Origin: Spirochaetota bacterium
GTDB lineage: Bacteria; Spirochaetota; Spirochaetia; JABEVK01
Length of the DNA stretch: 45,338 nt
Reading direction: 5' to 3'
NCBI GenBank assembly: GCA_020049045.1
Contig: JAIFLN010000053.1
Location: 1 to 45,338, forward strand
The notes under the pieces are model-generated. The model searched no databases and was not told the DNA's origin. It was given only the letters and a program-made list of their open reading frames with translations. A program made the position numbers and the translations under genes. Positions 34,073 through 42,137 of the stretch are shown piece by piece. Positions within the stretch are counted from its first letter, which is position 1; each line of letters begins with the position of its first letter.

Positions 34073-35545
34073 CTATTTCTGATACTTCTTACCTTCCTCC
34101 TGCGGGTAGATCGTTCCAAAATTCATGATTCCTTTAGGGTCAAAAGCACTTTTCAGCGTTTCAAGCATGTAATAGGCCGACCCGTGTTCTTCTTTGGTCC
34201 ACTCATTACGATACTTTCCAATACCGTGGTGGTGACACATAGAGCCACCCAATTTCAACGTTTCTTCCACAATAATTGTTTGCAGGGGATGATGATAAAT
34301 TCGCATTTCATCTTCAGGATTGCAGTGGATCTTGTAGTTATAGACAAAGTACATATTCGTTCCGTTGCTATAACTATGTGAGGAGTGTCCACCGAGCATC
34401 GTCAGATCGGCAGCCCGCGAGAATTCTTTGCGGATCCGAGCAATCACATTCCGATAGATTTTGGGAATCGTCTCCCAATCAGCGGAAATCTCCGTCGTGA
34501 ATCCTGCGTGAGAATCATTCTCGATCATGCCTTCAAATTCATCATCAATATCTTTTTGCGACCAGTTGAGGTGATTAAACCAATCTTGGATCAATTTGCT
34601 TTCGACTTTTTCGACAATGCCGTCGGCAAAGGTTTTCACAGCCTGCTCAATTCCCTTGGCGGTTGCCGCAACAATATCGCTGTTGCCTTCCGCCATAAAA
34701 ATCAACACACAGTGGTTTTTATAAAAGTGATAGAAATGCTGGGCCGCGTCTTCTTCCGAGTAGGTTCTAGCAACCGATGGTCGGTACCCATTCGCCATCA
34801 CTTCCCGCAAGACTTTAATCCCGGTTTCAATATCCTTGATTAAATACCCGAAGAACTGATGATTCTCTGGAAAATAGCGGAACAGTTTAACAGTGACCTC
34901 GGTAATGTAGCAAAGAGTGCCTTCATTACCAATGGCAATATGGCGGATGTCCGGCCCCCCCGCACGACGGGAAACATTCTTAATTCGTGACACATGACCG
35001 TTAGGAAACACACACTCCAGACCGACAACCATGTCCTCAATTCCCCCGTAAAGGGTTGAGAATTGACCGATGCTACGTGTGGCTACCAAACCGCCCATTT
35101 TTGCTACTGGCTTGGATTGAGGAGAGTGGCCGGTCGTGTATCCCATCTTTCGAACAGCATCTTCCAGTTGCTGCAAAGGCACACCAGCCTGTGCCGTTGC
35201 CTGCATATTGTACACGTCAATCTTCAGAATTTTATTCAGCAACAAGGCATCAATAACAAGCGTCAAGTCTTTCCAGTTTTCGAGACCACCTTCTGTGGCA
35301 GTTTTTCCTCCACGAGCAATCACATTGATTTGATTCTTGTTACAGAACATCAATAGCTGGCTGACTTGGGCGGGAGAATTGGGATAGACAATAGCAATAG
35401 GAAGAGGAACATCAAGGACCTTTCTGGCTTTCGCATATTTCTTATATCGATCTGCGGAAGCGTCATACAACTCTTCATGGTTGGTATTGATCTGATCAAC
35501 TTTCAGAATAGTTGACAGCTCTTCCAACACTTTTTTTCGATCCAT
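34073..35545 (-). CDS. FAD-binding oxidase/dehydrogenase, AGPS/GlcD-type (first gene of the GlpP-linked operon)
   Basis: A 490-residue VAO-type flavoprotein. The FAD_binding_4 domain covers about residues 50-230 (VIARGGKTATEGG; then GHSPQSKPVAKMGG). Near the C-terminus CHHHGIGKYR (H438-H440) matches the His cluster of alkyl-DHAP synthases, and the rest resembles GlcD/LctD-type 2-hydroxyacid dehydrogenases. With etfBA in the same operon, it probably oxidises a hydroxy compound and passes electrons to ETF, as lactate dehydrogenase LctD does. The leader with a GlpP-type switch suggests a glycerol-phosphate-like substrate. The start has a very good aaggag site. Confidence 0.86.
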   Translation of the reverse strand: MDRKKVLEELSTILKVDQINTNHEELYDASADRYKKYAKARKVLDVPLPIAIVYPNSPAQVSQLLMFCNKNQINVIARGGKTATEGGLENWKDLTLVIDALLLNKILKIDVYNMQATAQAGVPLQQLEDAVRKMGYTTGHSPQSKPVAKMGGLVATRSIGQFSTLYGGIEDMVVGLECVFPNGHVSRIKNVSRRAGGPDIRHIAIGNEGTLCYITEVTVKLFRYFPENHQFFGYLIKDIETGIKVLREVMANGYRPSVARTYSEEDAAQHFYHFYKNHCVLIFMAEGNSDIVAATAKGIEQAVKTFADGIVEKVESKLIQDWFNHLNWSQKDIDDEFEGMIENDSHAGFTTEISADWETIPKIYRNVIARIRKEFSRAADLTMLGGHSSHSYSNGTNMYFVYNYKIHCNPEDEMRIYHHPLQTIIVEETLKLGGSMCHHHGIGKYRNEWTKEEHGSAYYMLETLKSAFDPKGIMNFGTIYPQEEGKKYQK

Positions 35546-35574
35546 ATTTCATCTCCTTCTGAGCTCGAAAGGGC

Positions 35575-35674
35575 AAAAAAAAAAGCACAGAGAACAGAAT
35601 TCCCCGGAAAAGATCGTTAATCTTGAAAACAAGAAAAAACGAACTCTTGAAAGGGAATTACTGTTCTCTGTGCT
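35575..35674 (-). terminator. Leader terminator (attenuator) of the FAD oxidase operon
   Basis: On the minus strand the arm 35674-35653 pairs with 35605-35584: 14 perfect pairs (agcacagagaacag against its complement), one bulged base (35660), then 7 more pairs (aattccc with gggaatt). The loop is about 48 bases. A run of ten U residues follows (35584-35575). It lies wholly in the 5' leader, 30 bases before the coding start, so it must be read through for expression. Confidence 0.88.
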
Positions 35675-35684
35675 CTAGTAATTC
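35655..35684 (-). promoter_or_regulatory. Candidate antiterminator hairpin in the leader (GlpP target)
   Basis: On the minus strand gaattac (35684-35678) is perfectly complementary to gtaattc (35661-35655), with a 16-base loop. The second arm overlaps the ascending arm of the terminator, including its bulged base. The two structures therefore exclude each other. This is the expected layout of a protein-controlled antitermination switch. Confidence 0.6.
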
Positions 35685-35690
35685 AAGGCA

Positions 35691-35719
35691 ATGCTACAAC
35701 GGGTCCCGTAGGCCGTCAA
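35691..35719 (-). promoter_or_regulatory. Sigma-70 promoter of the FAD oxidase-ETF-kinase operon
   Basis: On the minus strand TTGACG (35719-35714) and TAGCAT (35696-35691) are separated by exactly 17 bases. Transcription would begin near 35684, the first base of the candidate antiterminator. It sits in the gap after glpP. Confidence 0.72.
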
Positions 35720-35733
35720 GGACTTTTTTTTGC

Positions 35734-36300
35734 TTACAACGCCCAAACGATAGGATTTGTCGATGAAACGGCCTTTGCGCCTGCCTTCAAAGCTGCCTCG
35801 GCATCTTCTCGGTCGCAGACAAGTCCCCCTGCAATCACAGGAATGGACACCTGTTCAACGACCCAACCGATCACTTTCGGCATGCAGCCAGGCATGATCT
35901 CGATGCAATCGGGCTGGGAGATTTCTACCTGCTTTCCCAGATTGTTGTAGGAAAAGGAATCAATCAGAAAAAAACGATGTACGGTAAACAGACCCTGCGC
36001 CTTGGCGGCCTTGATCATCGAAGCTTTTGAACTCAAGATTCCGTCGGTCTGGGTGTTCTGTTTCAGAAAGTGAACACTGATATCTCGATTTGAGAAGCCG
36101 TCGATCAGGTCGACGTTGAGAAAGACCATTTTGCCATGGTCCTTCAATGTCTTCACGATGGAGCCCACATTCAGAATGTCCCCGTACAGGACAAAGACGA
36201 TTTTGCAGTCCGACGTGAGGACCTGCTGAAGACCGGCGTCATCCTTGATCCCGGCGATACTCGGTTTCTTCTCAATACTTGCCAACAGCCAGTTACTCAC
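35734..36300 (-). CDS. glpP: GlpP-family glycerol-3-phosphate responsive antiterminator
   Basis: A 188-residue protein of the GlpP family, which in Bacillus binds glycerol-3-phosphate and leader RNA to prevent early termination of glpD. Family landmarks are FLNVDLIDGFSNRD, DGILSSKASMIKAAKAQG, HRFFLIDSFS, PDCIEIMPGCMPKVIG and IPVIAGGLVCDREDAEAAL. The start is GTG 36300, preceded by ggagg and overlapping the carbonic anhydrase stop (GTGA). A longer frame upstream lies inside the previous gene. Its gene ends just before the promoter and attenuator it probably controls. The true inducer here is not known. Confidence 0.92.
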   Translation of the reverse strand: MSNWLLASIEKKPSIAGIKDDAGLQQVLTSDCKIVFVLYGDILNVGSIVKTLKDHGKMVFLNVDLIDGFSNRDISVHFLKQNTQTDGILSSKASMIKAAKAQGLFTVHRFFLIDSFSYNNLGKQVEISQPDCIEIMPGCMPKVIGWVVEQVSIPVIAGGLVCDREDAEAALKAGAKAVSSTNPIVWAL

Positions 36301-36950
36301 GGTTCCTCCCCATAGTTCACTGGAACGACACCCTCGTACTTCCATTGCTCCAGCGGAAGGGGAAGGTCATTGATCAGGCCGGTTCGGATATCCAGGACCC
36401 AACCGTGAACTTTGGGATAGTAGCCCCCTGCTTCGATCAAACGCTCAAGATCAGAAATCTTGAAGACGTTCTTTACCTGAGCAAGAACGTTGAGCTCAGT
36501 CAGAAGGTCGAGTCTGACTTTCTCATCCGGTATGGCATCAAGCTCATGCTTGTGCGCCCGGATAATATCTTTAATGGGAGTGGTCCAGTTTTCCTTCAGG
36601 CCTCGCAGATCATTTCGATAGGCGCCGGTAACCCCACCGCACTCGTAGTGCCCGCAGACAATGATATGCCGCACCTGCAATGTGTCGATGGCGAATTCCA
36701 GGGCGGCGAGCAGGTTCATATCAGTTTGGCTGACCTGGTTGGCAATATTGCGGTGAATAAACAACTCACCAGGTTCTGTCTGGGTCAGAGTGTCGATGGG
36801 GACCCGGCTGTCACTGCATCCGATGTACATAAAAGGCGGTTTTTGGTACTCGCTGAGGGTCTCGAAGTACTTGGGGTCCTTTTTGAGTTTATCGACGGCC
36901 CAACGGGTGTTGTTGCGGATCAGTTCATCGTAGTGATGGTAGTGGCGCAT
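36297..36950 (-). CDS. Beta-class carbonic anhydrase
   Basis: A 217-residue enzyme interconverting CO2 and bicarbonate. Zinc ligands are C45 (GCSDSRV, with D47 and R49 as the catalytic dyad), H101 and C104 (CGHYECGGV). Length and motifs match bacterial beta-CA. It is coupled to glpP by a four-base overlap, an odd pairing; perhaps bicarbonate is needed by the pathway or the two merely share transcription. The ATG follows a ggagg-like site. Confidence 0.95.
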   Translation of the reverse strand: MRHYHHYDELIRNNTRWAVDKLKKDPKYFETLSEYQKPPFMYIGCSDSRVPIDTLTQTEPGELFIHRNIANQVSQTDMNLLAALEFAIDTLQVRHIIVCGHYECGGVTGAYRNDLRGLKENWTTPIKDIIRAHKHELDAIPDEKVRLDLLTELNVLAQVKNVFKISDLERLIEAGGYYPKVHGWVLDIRTGLINDLPLPLEQWKYEGVVPVNYGEEP

Positions 36951-37022
36951 CCCTCCAGACTAAACGGAAATGGGCAGGAAGGAAAGCGGGAAAGTGTTGC
37001 CCAAATCAGAAGTCCTAATCGC

Positions 37023-37053
37023 AAAAAAAAAGGAGCCACCCGAAGGTGGCTCC
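37023..37053 (-). terminator. Intrinsic terminator of the hydrogenase operon
   Basis: A perfect 9-bp stem (ggagccacc with ggtggctcc, 37032-37053) has a four-base loop, which reads TTCG on the minus strand. A U-rich run follows (nine T residues on the minus strand, 37031-37023). It lies 18 bases past the hydA stop. Confidence 0.93.
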
Positions 37054-37070
37054 CTCTCCCCGAAAGGATT

Positions 37071-38837
37071 TTACTTCACGTACAAAGGCCTGGGCACATA
37101 GTGGGTGTGCAGCAGATGATGCGCCTTCTCGCTGTTGGGCTTGCCAAGGAAATCCTTGTAGAGCGCTTGAACCGAAGGATTTTCATGGCTCAAGCGGATA
37201 ACGGAATCCTTGTCATCCTTGTAGATTCCTGCTGTCCGTTTGGCACGCACTTCGTCGGTGGAACCGTAGGGCTGTCCGCCACCAGAAATACAGCCGCCAC
37301 GGCAGGCCATAACCTCGATGAAGTGGAAGGGAAGTTCCTTTCCGGCTGCTTTGGCGGCGCGAACCTGTTCCATCACAACCTTGACATTGGCCATTCCGTG
37401 AGCGATGGCAAACCTGACCTCGATCTCCTTGCCACCGGCCGGAATCTTGACGCTGGCGATTTTCACACCGTCCATACCACGGGCAGCAACGAGGTCAACC
37501 GAAGTAAGATTCTTGCCGCTCACCATATAGTAGGCGGTTCTGAGGGCAGCTTCCATAACACCACCGGTGGCACCGAAGATGGTGGCAGCGCCAGTGTAGA
37601 TACCAAGCGGGCTGTCGGCCGGTTCGTCGGGCAGATTCACAAAGTCGATGCCGGCCTGCTTGATCATACGGGCCAATTCGCGGGTGGTCAGCGACAGATC
37701 GACGTCTGCGGCACCGGAGGAACGCATGTCGTCGGAGCGCTGGATTTCGTACTTTTTGGCGGTACAAGGCATAATGGCCACCGATACGATGTCGGCGGCC
37801 GTCTTTCCGGCTTTCTCGGCATAGTAGGTCTTCACCATGGCACCCATCATCATCATGGGGCTCTTGGCCGTTGAGAAGTTCGAGATCATATCGGTGTGAT
37901 ACTTCTCGAGGTAGTCGACCCAGCTGGGGCAACAGGAGGTGATCAGCGGAAGCTCACCACCGGTGGTGAAGCGATGAATGAACTCGCTGGCCTCTTCCAT
38001 AATGGTCAGGTCGGCCGACAGATTGGTGTCAAACACTTTGGAGAAGCCCAAGCGCCGCAAGGCCGCATACACCTTGCCAGTAACCAGGGTACCAGGCTCC
38101 AGACCGAACTCTTCGCCAAGGGCAACGCGGACTGCGGGGGCAATCTGAACGACGACTTCTTTGCTCTTGTCGCGGAGCGCGGCCCAGGCTTTGCGGGTCT
38201 CATCGACTTCAGTAATGGCACCGACAGGACAATGCGCCGAGCACTGACCGCACTTGATACAGGGGCTTTCGGCCAGGGTGACGTCTCCGGCGGGAGCAAT
38301 GCGGGTTTGGTCACCGCGGTTGAGAAATTCCAGTGCCCACACGTCCTGCATCTGCTGACAGACCAAGGCGCACCTTCCACAGGCGATACACTTGGCGGGG
38401 TGCAACTGCACCGACGGGGTCGACAGGTCTTCGGGAAGCCGCCTTACGCCGCTGGCAAAGGGAACGTCGCGGATACCGAACTCGGCACTGAGGGTCTGCA
38501 GCTCGCAACAGCCGTTGCGGGGGCAGGTCAGACACTCGTTCGGGTGGTTGGACATGATCAGTTCCAACGTTGTGCGCCGGGTTTCGACGATATCGGGGTC
38601 ATGGGTGATGTAGTTCTGACCTTCGACGACCTCGGTGGTGCAGGCCCGCACCATTTTGGGGGAACCTTCGACCTTGACCACGCAGATGCCGCACGCACCC
38701 CAGGCCTTGAGGTCCGGATGGGCACAGAGGGCGGGAATCTTGGTATTGGCCAGCTTGCCGGCTTTCAGAACGCTGGTCCCCGCTGGAACAGTGACGGGGG
38801 TGCCGTTGATTTTGATGTTGATATTCATCGTGTTCAT
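37071..38837 (-). CDS. hydA: [FeFe] hydrogenase catalytic subunit, HndD/HydA type
   Basis: A 588-residue NAD-linked hydrogenase subunit. In order it has a plant-type [2Fe-2S] domain (C38, C49, C52, C66), a His-Cys3 cluster site (HPNECLTCPRNGC, 98-110), two [4Fe-4S] sites (CIACGRCALVC at 150-160 and CIKCGQCSAHC at 193-203) and the H-cluster domain. All H-cluster motifs are intact: TSCCPSW (300-306), MPCTAKK (356-362) and MACRGGCISGGGQP (510-523). With HndA-C-like partners this is the trimeric or tetrameric, possibly electron-bifurcating, class. ATGs at 38837 and 38828 are both possible starts. Confidence 0.97.
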   Translation of the reverse strand: MNTMNINIKINGTPVTVPAGTSVLKAGKLANTKIPALCAHPDLKAWGACGICVVKVEGSPKMVRACTTEVVEGQNYITHDPDIVETRRTTLELIMSNHPNECLTCPRNGCCELQTLSAEFGIRDVPFASGVRRLPEDLSTPSVQLHPAKCIACGRCALVCQQMQDVWALEFLNRGDQTRIAPAGDVTLAESPCIKCGQCSAHCPVGAITEVDETRKAWAALRDKSKEVVVQIAPAVRVALGEEFGLEPGTLVTGKVYAALRRLGFSKVFDTNLSADLTIMEEASEFIHRFTTGGELPLITSCCPSWVDYLEKYHTDMISNFSTAKSPMMMMGAMVKTYYAEKAGKTAADIVSVAIMPCTAKKYEIQRSDDMRSSGAADVDLSLTTRELARMIKQAGIDFVNLPDEPADSPLGIYTGAATIFGATGGVMEAALRTAYYMVSGKNLTSVDLVAARGMDGVKIASVKIPAGGKEIEVRFAIAHGMANVKVVMEQVRAAKAAGKELPFHFIEVMACRGGCISGGGQPYGSTDEVRAKRTAGIYKDDKDSVIRLSHENPSVQALYKDFLGKPNSEKAHHLLHTHYVPRPLYVK

Positions 38838-38845
38838 ACTCTCCC

Positions 38846-40633
38846 TTACGACACCAGAATGGCGCCGAACTTGCAGGCGTCAAAACACGCGCCGCACTTG
38901 ATGCACTTCGACTGGTCAATGACATGGGGGGCTTTCCGTTCCCCTGAAATGCAGTTGACGGGACACTTGCGGGCGCAGACGGTACAACCGATGCACTTGT
39001 CGGCGATCACGGTGTAGGTCACCAGATCCTTGCATTTTCCGGCCCGGCACTTCTTCTGCTCGATGTGCTCCAAGTATTCTTCCCGGAAGAACTTAATGGT
39101 CGAAAGAATGGGATTGGGAGTGGTGCCGCCCAGCATACAGAGGCTGGCGCGCTGCATGGCAAACCCGATCTGCTCCATGGTGGCGAGGTCTTCGAGAGTG
39201 CCTTTCCCCTTGGTGATCTTGTCGAGAATGTTCAGCAGCTTGCGGCCACCGATACGGCAGGGAGCGCACTTACCGCAGCTTTCCTCCACCGAGAAGTCCA
39301 GGTAGAACTTCACCACGTCGACGATACAGTCAGATTCGCACAGAACGATCAGACCACCAGACCCCATCATCGAGCCGATCTTGGTCAGACTTTCATAGTC
39401 GATGGGAGTGTCGAGGCTTGCGGCAGGAAGGACTCCGCCCGAAGGGCCACCAGATTGGACGGCTTTGAAGGCCTTTCCGCCCTTGATGCCGCCACCGATG
39501 TCGTACACAATTTCGCGCAGGGTGGTTCCCATGGGAACTTCCACCAAGCCGGAGTTGTTGATGGCACCGGTAAGGGCGAACACCTTGGTTCCCTTGCTGG
39601 TGGCGGTACCGATGCTCGCGAACCAGTCGCCACCCTTGGTGATGATCACCGGGATGTTGGCGTAGGTTTCTACATTGTTGATGCTGGTGGGTTTGCCCCA
39701 CAGGCCGCTGACCGACGGAAACGGAGGTTTGGGAACGGGCATGCCCCGCTTGCCTTCAATCGACTGGATCAGGGCTGTTTCTTCACCGCAAACAAAGGCT
39801 CCGGCGCCGAGACGAATCTCGATGTCGAAGTCAAAGCCCGAACCGAGGATATTCTTGCCCATCAGACCCATCTCGCGGCTCTGCTTCATGGCCACTTCCA
39901 GACGGTGGATGGCCAGGGGGTATTCAGCGCGGATGTAGATAAAACCCTTGGTGGCACCCTGGGCGTAACCGGCGATGGTCATGGCTTCGAGCACCGAGTG
40001 AGGGTCGCCTTCGAGAGTCGAGCGGTCCATGTAGGCACCGGGGTCGCCTTCGTCGGCATTGCAGATGACATAGCGCTGGTCGGCGGGGGTCTTGCTGGTG
40101 TTGGTCCACTTCAGCCAGGTGGGGTAACCGGCACCACCGCGGCCGCGCAAGCCAGACTTCTTGACCTCGTCGATGACCTGCTGAGGGGTCATCTCAAACA
40201 GTACTTTTTCGAGACCAAGGTAGCCGTCACGGGCGATGTATTCCTGCACGTCTTCGGGATTGATGATACCGCAGTTGCGCAGAACGATGCGGATCTGCTT
40301 CTGGTAGAACTGGATGTCCTCTTCGGTCTTGGCGGTTACCTGATCGGCGGTTTTGTACAGCAGCTCTTTGACCGGGCGGCCTTTCACCAGGTGCTCCGCA
40401 ACGATCTTCTCGGCGTCTTCGGGTTTCACTTCGACGTAGAAGCTCTCATCGGGAAGAATTTTGACAATCGGTCCCTTTTCACAGAACCCAAAGCAACCGG
40501 TCTTGACGACCTGAACCTGACCAGTCAGCCCATGGGCCTCCACGGCAGTCCTGAGATTTTTGAAAATGTCGTCGGCCTTACTTGATTCGCAGCCCGTGCC
40601 GCCGCAGACCAGACAGAAGTTATTCAGGGCCAT
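38846..40633 (-). CDS. hydB: NADH-dehydrogenase-like hydrogenase subunit, NuoF/HndC/HydB type
   Basis: A 595-residue flavin/iron-sulfur subunit. The N-terminus is a thioredoxin-like [2Fe-2S] domain (residues 1-90). The NuoF core follows, with GLRGRGGAGYPTWLKW and ICNADEGDPGAYMDR for FMN and NAD, then the [4Fe-4S] site SCGKCAPCRIG. The C-terminus adds a two-cluster ferredoxin domain (CIGCTVCARKCP and CIKCGACFDAC). It connects NAD(H) and ferredoxin to the H-cluster subunit. It sits between the HndB-like gene and hydA with 3- and 8-base gaps. Confidence 0.96.
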   Translation of the reverse strand: MALNNFCLVCGGTGCESSKADDIFKNLRTAVEAHGLTGQVQVVKTGCFGFCEKGPIVKILPDESFYVEVKPEDAEKIVAEHLVKGRPVKELLYKTADQVTAKTEEDIQFYQKQIRIVLRNCGIINPEDVQEYIARDGYLGLEKVLFEMTPQQVIDEVKKSGLRGRGGAGYPTWLKWTNTSKTPADQRYVICNADEGDPGAYMDRSTLEGDPHSVLEAMTIAGYAQGATKGFIYIRAEYPLAIHRLEVAMKQSREMGLMGKNILGSGFDFDIEIRLGAGAFVCGEETALIQSIEGKRGMPVPKPPFPSVSGLWGKPTSINNVETYANIPVIITKGGDWFASIGTATSKGTKVFALTGAINNSGLVEVPMGTTLREIVYDIGGGIKGGKAFKAVQSGGPSGGVLPAASLDTPIDYESLTKIGSMMGSGGLIVLCESDCIVDVVKFYLDFSVEESCGKCAPCRIGGRKLLNILDKITKGKGTLEDLATMEQIGFAMQRASLCMLGGTTPNPILSTIKFFREEYLEHIEQKKCRAGKCKDLVTYTVIADKCIGCTVCARKCPVNCISGERKAPHVIDQSKCIKCGACFDACKFGAILVS

Positions 40634-40636
40634 GTC

Positions 40637-41023
40637 TTACTTCTCCTTCACGATGTCTTTCGACGGCCTGTCGAAGACGTGCTTGTCAACGAGTTTTTTC
40701 TCGAGGATATGGCTGTGGACGATCTTCCGCGCCGTCTCAGGGTCGACATTGCCATAAATGATGTCGGGCATACCGTCCATCCGGATTTCGACGGTGGGTT
40801 CCGAATGGCAGAAGCCCATACAACCCACCTGTTTGATAACAACGTTGCGGATGTCCTTGCTGTTGAGCTCGTTAACGAACGCATCCAAAGTTTCCTTGGC
40901 TCCAGCAGCGATGCCGCAGGTCCCCATTCCAACAATGATCTCGATGCTCTTGTCGCCGCCGACCCGGCGATCCATCGCCTTTTGGCCGGCTTCCCGCATG
41001 GCTCTCAGTTCTTGAAGGGTCAT
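40637..41023 (-). CDS. Thioredoxin-like [2Fe-2S] hydrogenase subunit, HndB type
   Basis: A 128-residue small subunit of the NAD-linked hydrogenase. The conserved blocks VGMGTCGIAAGAKETLDAF and VGCMGFCHSEPTVEI carry the cluster cysteines of this family. It probably relays electrons or stabilises the complex with the HndA- and HndC-like subunits. Its start overlaps the stop of the ATPase-domain gene by four bases. Confidence 0.94.
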   Translation of the reverse strand: MTLQELRAMREAGQKAMDRRVGGDKSIEIIVGMGTCGIAAGAKETLDAFVNELNSKDIRNVVIKQVGCMGFCHSEPTVEIRMDGMPDIIYGNVDPETARKIVHSHILEKKLVDKHVFDRPSKDIVKEK

Positions 41024-41583
41024 TTTGTTACCTCCACTAATTCCAGTTCTTGGCTGCGGAAATACTCCCGCAGTAATGTCAGGGACTGCAGGTCTTCCAG
41101 ACTTCCTAAGGCTTCCAGGAGCTCACTCCTCTTGTCCTCGTAGGAACTGGAACCGCCAGGTCCCGTCAAGCGCCGCACTACCGTTGCCTCGTGGTCACCG
41201 CCCAAAGCCATCAACTGGCCCAGGGTAGCAGGGAGTTCCCCCAGAGGGGGCGTATCCCAGTGCTGTAAATTGAACCGCGCAATCACCGTTGTTCCCTCGC
41301 CCTTGCGGGAGGTAATCTGGAACCATCCGTCCGTCATTCTGGTCGTCTGAATAACGAAAGGCAGCCCCAGACCCACCTTGCGGTGGCGGTGTTTCACACC
41401 GTCGGTGTAAAACGGGTCCTGAGCCCGGACCAACTCGGCCTCATCCATACCCTTACCGTTGTCGGTAACGGTCATGGTGAAACTCTGCTCGTCCTGATCC
41501 AGAACCACCCCGACGTTCCGGGCACCGGCCTCGACTCCGTTTTGAAACAGGTCGGCCAGAAAATCACCCAGGGTCTTGTGGAT
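41020..41583 (-). CDS. Histidine-kinase-type ATPase domain protein of the hydrogenase operon (apparent ATC start)
   Basis: A single HATPase_c domain, 187 residues if translation starts at the ATC at 41583. The N-box is DLFQNGVEAGA (11-21), the G1 box DNGKGM (41-46) and the G2-like motif GLGLPFV. There is no phospho-accepting His domain. The only usual start codon, GTG at 41508, would remove the N-box. No ATG, GTG or TTG lies between it and the hndA stop at 41593; the only other near-cognate start in that stretch is CTG. The ATC follows GGAG by six bases and gives a sensible N-terminus. Similar small ATPases occur in other hydrogenase operons; a regulatory kinase-like role is likely. Confidence 0.8.
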   Translation of the reverse strand: MHKTLGDFLADLFQNGVEAGARNVGVVLDQDEQSFTMTVTDNGKGMDEAELVRAQDPFYTDGVKHRHRKVGLGLPFVIQTTRMTDGWFQITSRKGEGTTVIARFNLQHWDTPPLGELPATLGQLMALGGDHEATVVRRLTGPGGSSSYEDKRSELLEALGSLEDLQSLTLLREYFRSQELELVEVTK

Positions 41584-41594
41584 GGCAGGCTCCT
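41581..41594 (-). promoter_or_regulatory. Ribosome site and apparent AUC start codon
   Basis: On the minus strand taggag is followed by six bases and then ATC (41583-41581). The SD is built partly from the stop codon of the upstream hndA-like gene. The spacing is ideal for that codon and for no standard start. Confidence 0.55.
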
Positions 41595-42084
41595 AGTTGG
41601 ACTTCAGTTTGGCAAGAACTTCGGGGAGCTTGTCGGGGACGAGCTTTCCAAAGACTTCCGTTCCGCAGACTGCCACCGGGGCCAGACCGCAACAGCCGAC
41701 GCAGCGAACCGACTCGAAGCTGAATTCTCCGTCGTCACTGACCTGGTTGAGATGGATACCTAGCAGGTTCTCCAGCTCGTGAATGATATCCTCGCCACCC
41801 TTAAGGTAACAGGCAGTACCCATACAGACCTGAATGTTGTTGCGCCCAGGTTTGGTCAGCTTGAAATAGTGGTAGAACGTCACAACCCCGTAAATCTTGG
41901 CCAACGGCAATTGAAGCATCTGTGACAGCTGAATGATGGCAGGCCGGGGGAGGAACCCGAATTCCTGCTGAAGCCGGTGCAGAATCATGATGAGGCTACC
42001 CGGCTTGTCCTTCCATTCCTCAATGAATTGGACCAAAGTGGACGAAAACTCGGTAGCGGTTTTGTCCTTCGTTATTACTGACAT
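41593..42084 (-). CDS. NuoE/HndA-type [2Fe-2S] hydrogenase subunit
   Basis: A 163-residue first gene of the hydrogenase operon. The ATG at 42084 follows a gaggagg site; a longer frame upstream runs through the leader and was rejected. NuoE landmarks are IYGVVTFYHYFKLTKPGRN and the cluster motifs VCMGTACYLKGG and CVGCCGLAPVAVC, giving four cysteines for a [2Fe-2S] centre. It would be the electron-entry partner of the NuoF-like subunit. Confidence 0.95.
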   Translation of the reverse strand: MSVITKDKTATEFSSTLVQFIEEWKDKPGSLIMILHRLQQEFGFLPRPAIIQLSQMLQLPLAKIYGVVTFYHYFKLTKPGRNNIQVCMGTACYLKGGEDIIHELENLLGIHLNQVSDDGEFSFESVRCVGCCGLAPVAVCGTEVFGKLVPDKLPEVLAKLKSN

Positions 42085-42137
42085 GAATCCTCCTCTCACA
42101 ACTTTAGAGCTCGGTGCCACTATTATTGCTGGTTTGA

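Noticed and set aside
36279-40585. Very long open frames on the plus strand (531, 373 and 506 codons) opposite carbonic anhydrase and the hydrogenase genes
   Set aside because: They are exact antisense to strongly conserved proteins, have no ribosome sites and encode low-complexity Gly/His/Val-rich sequence. They arise from the codon bias of the real genes.
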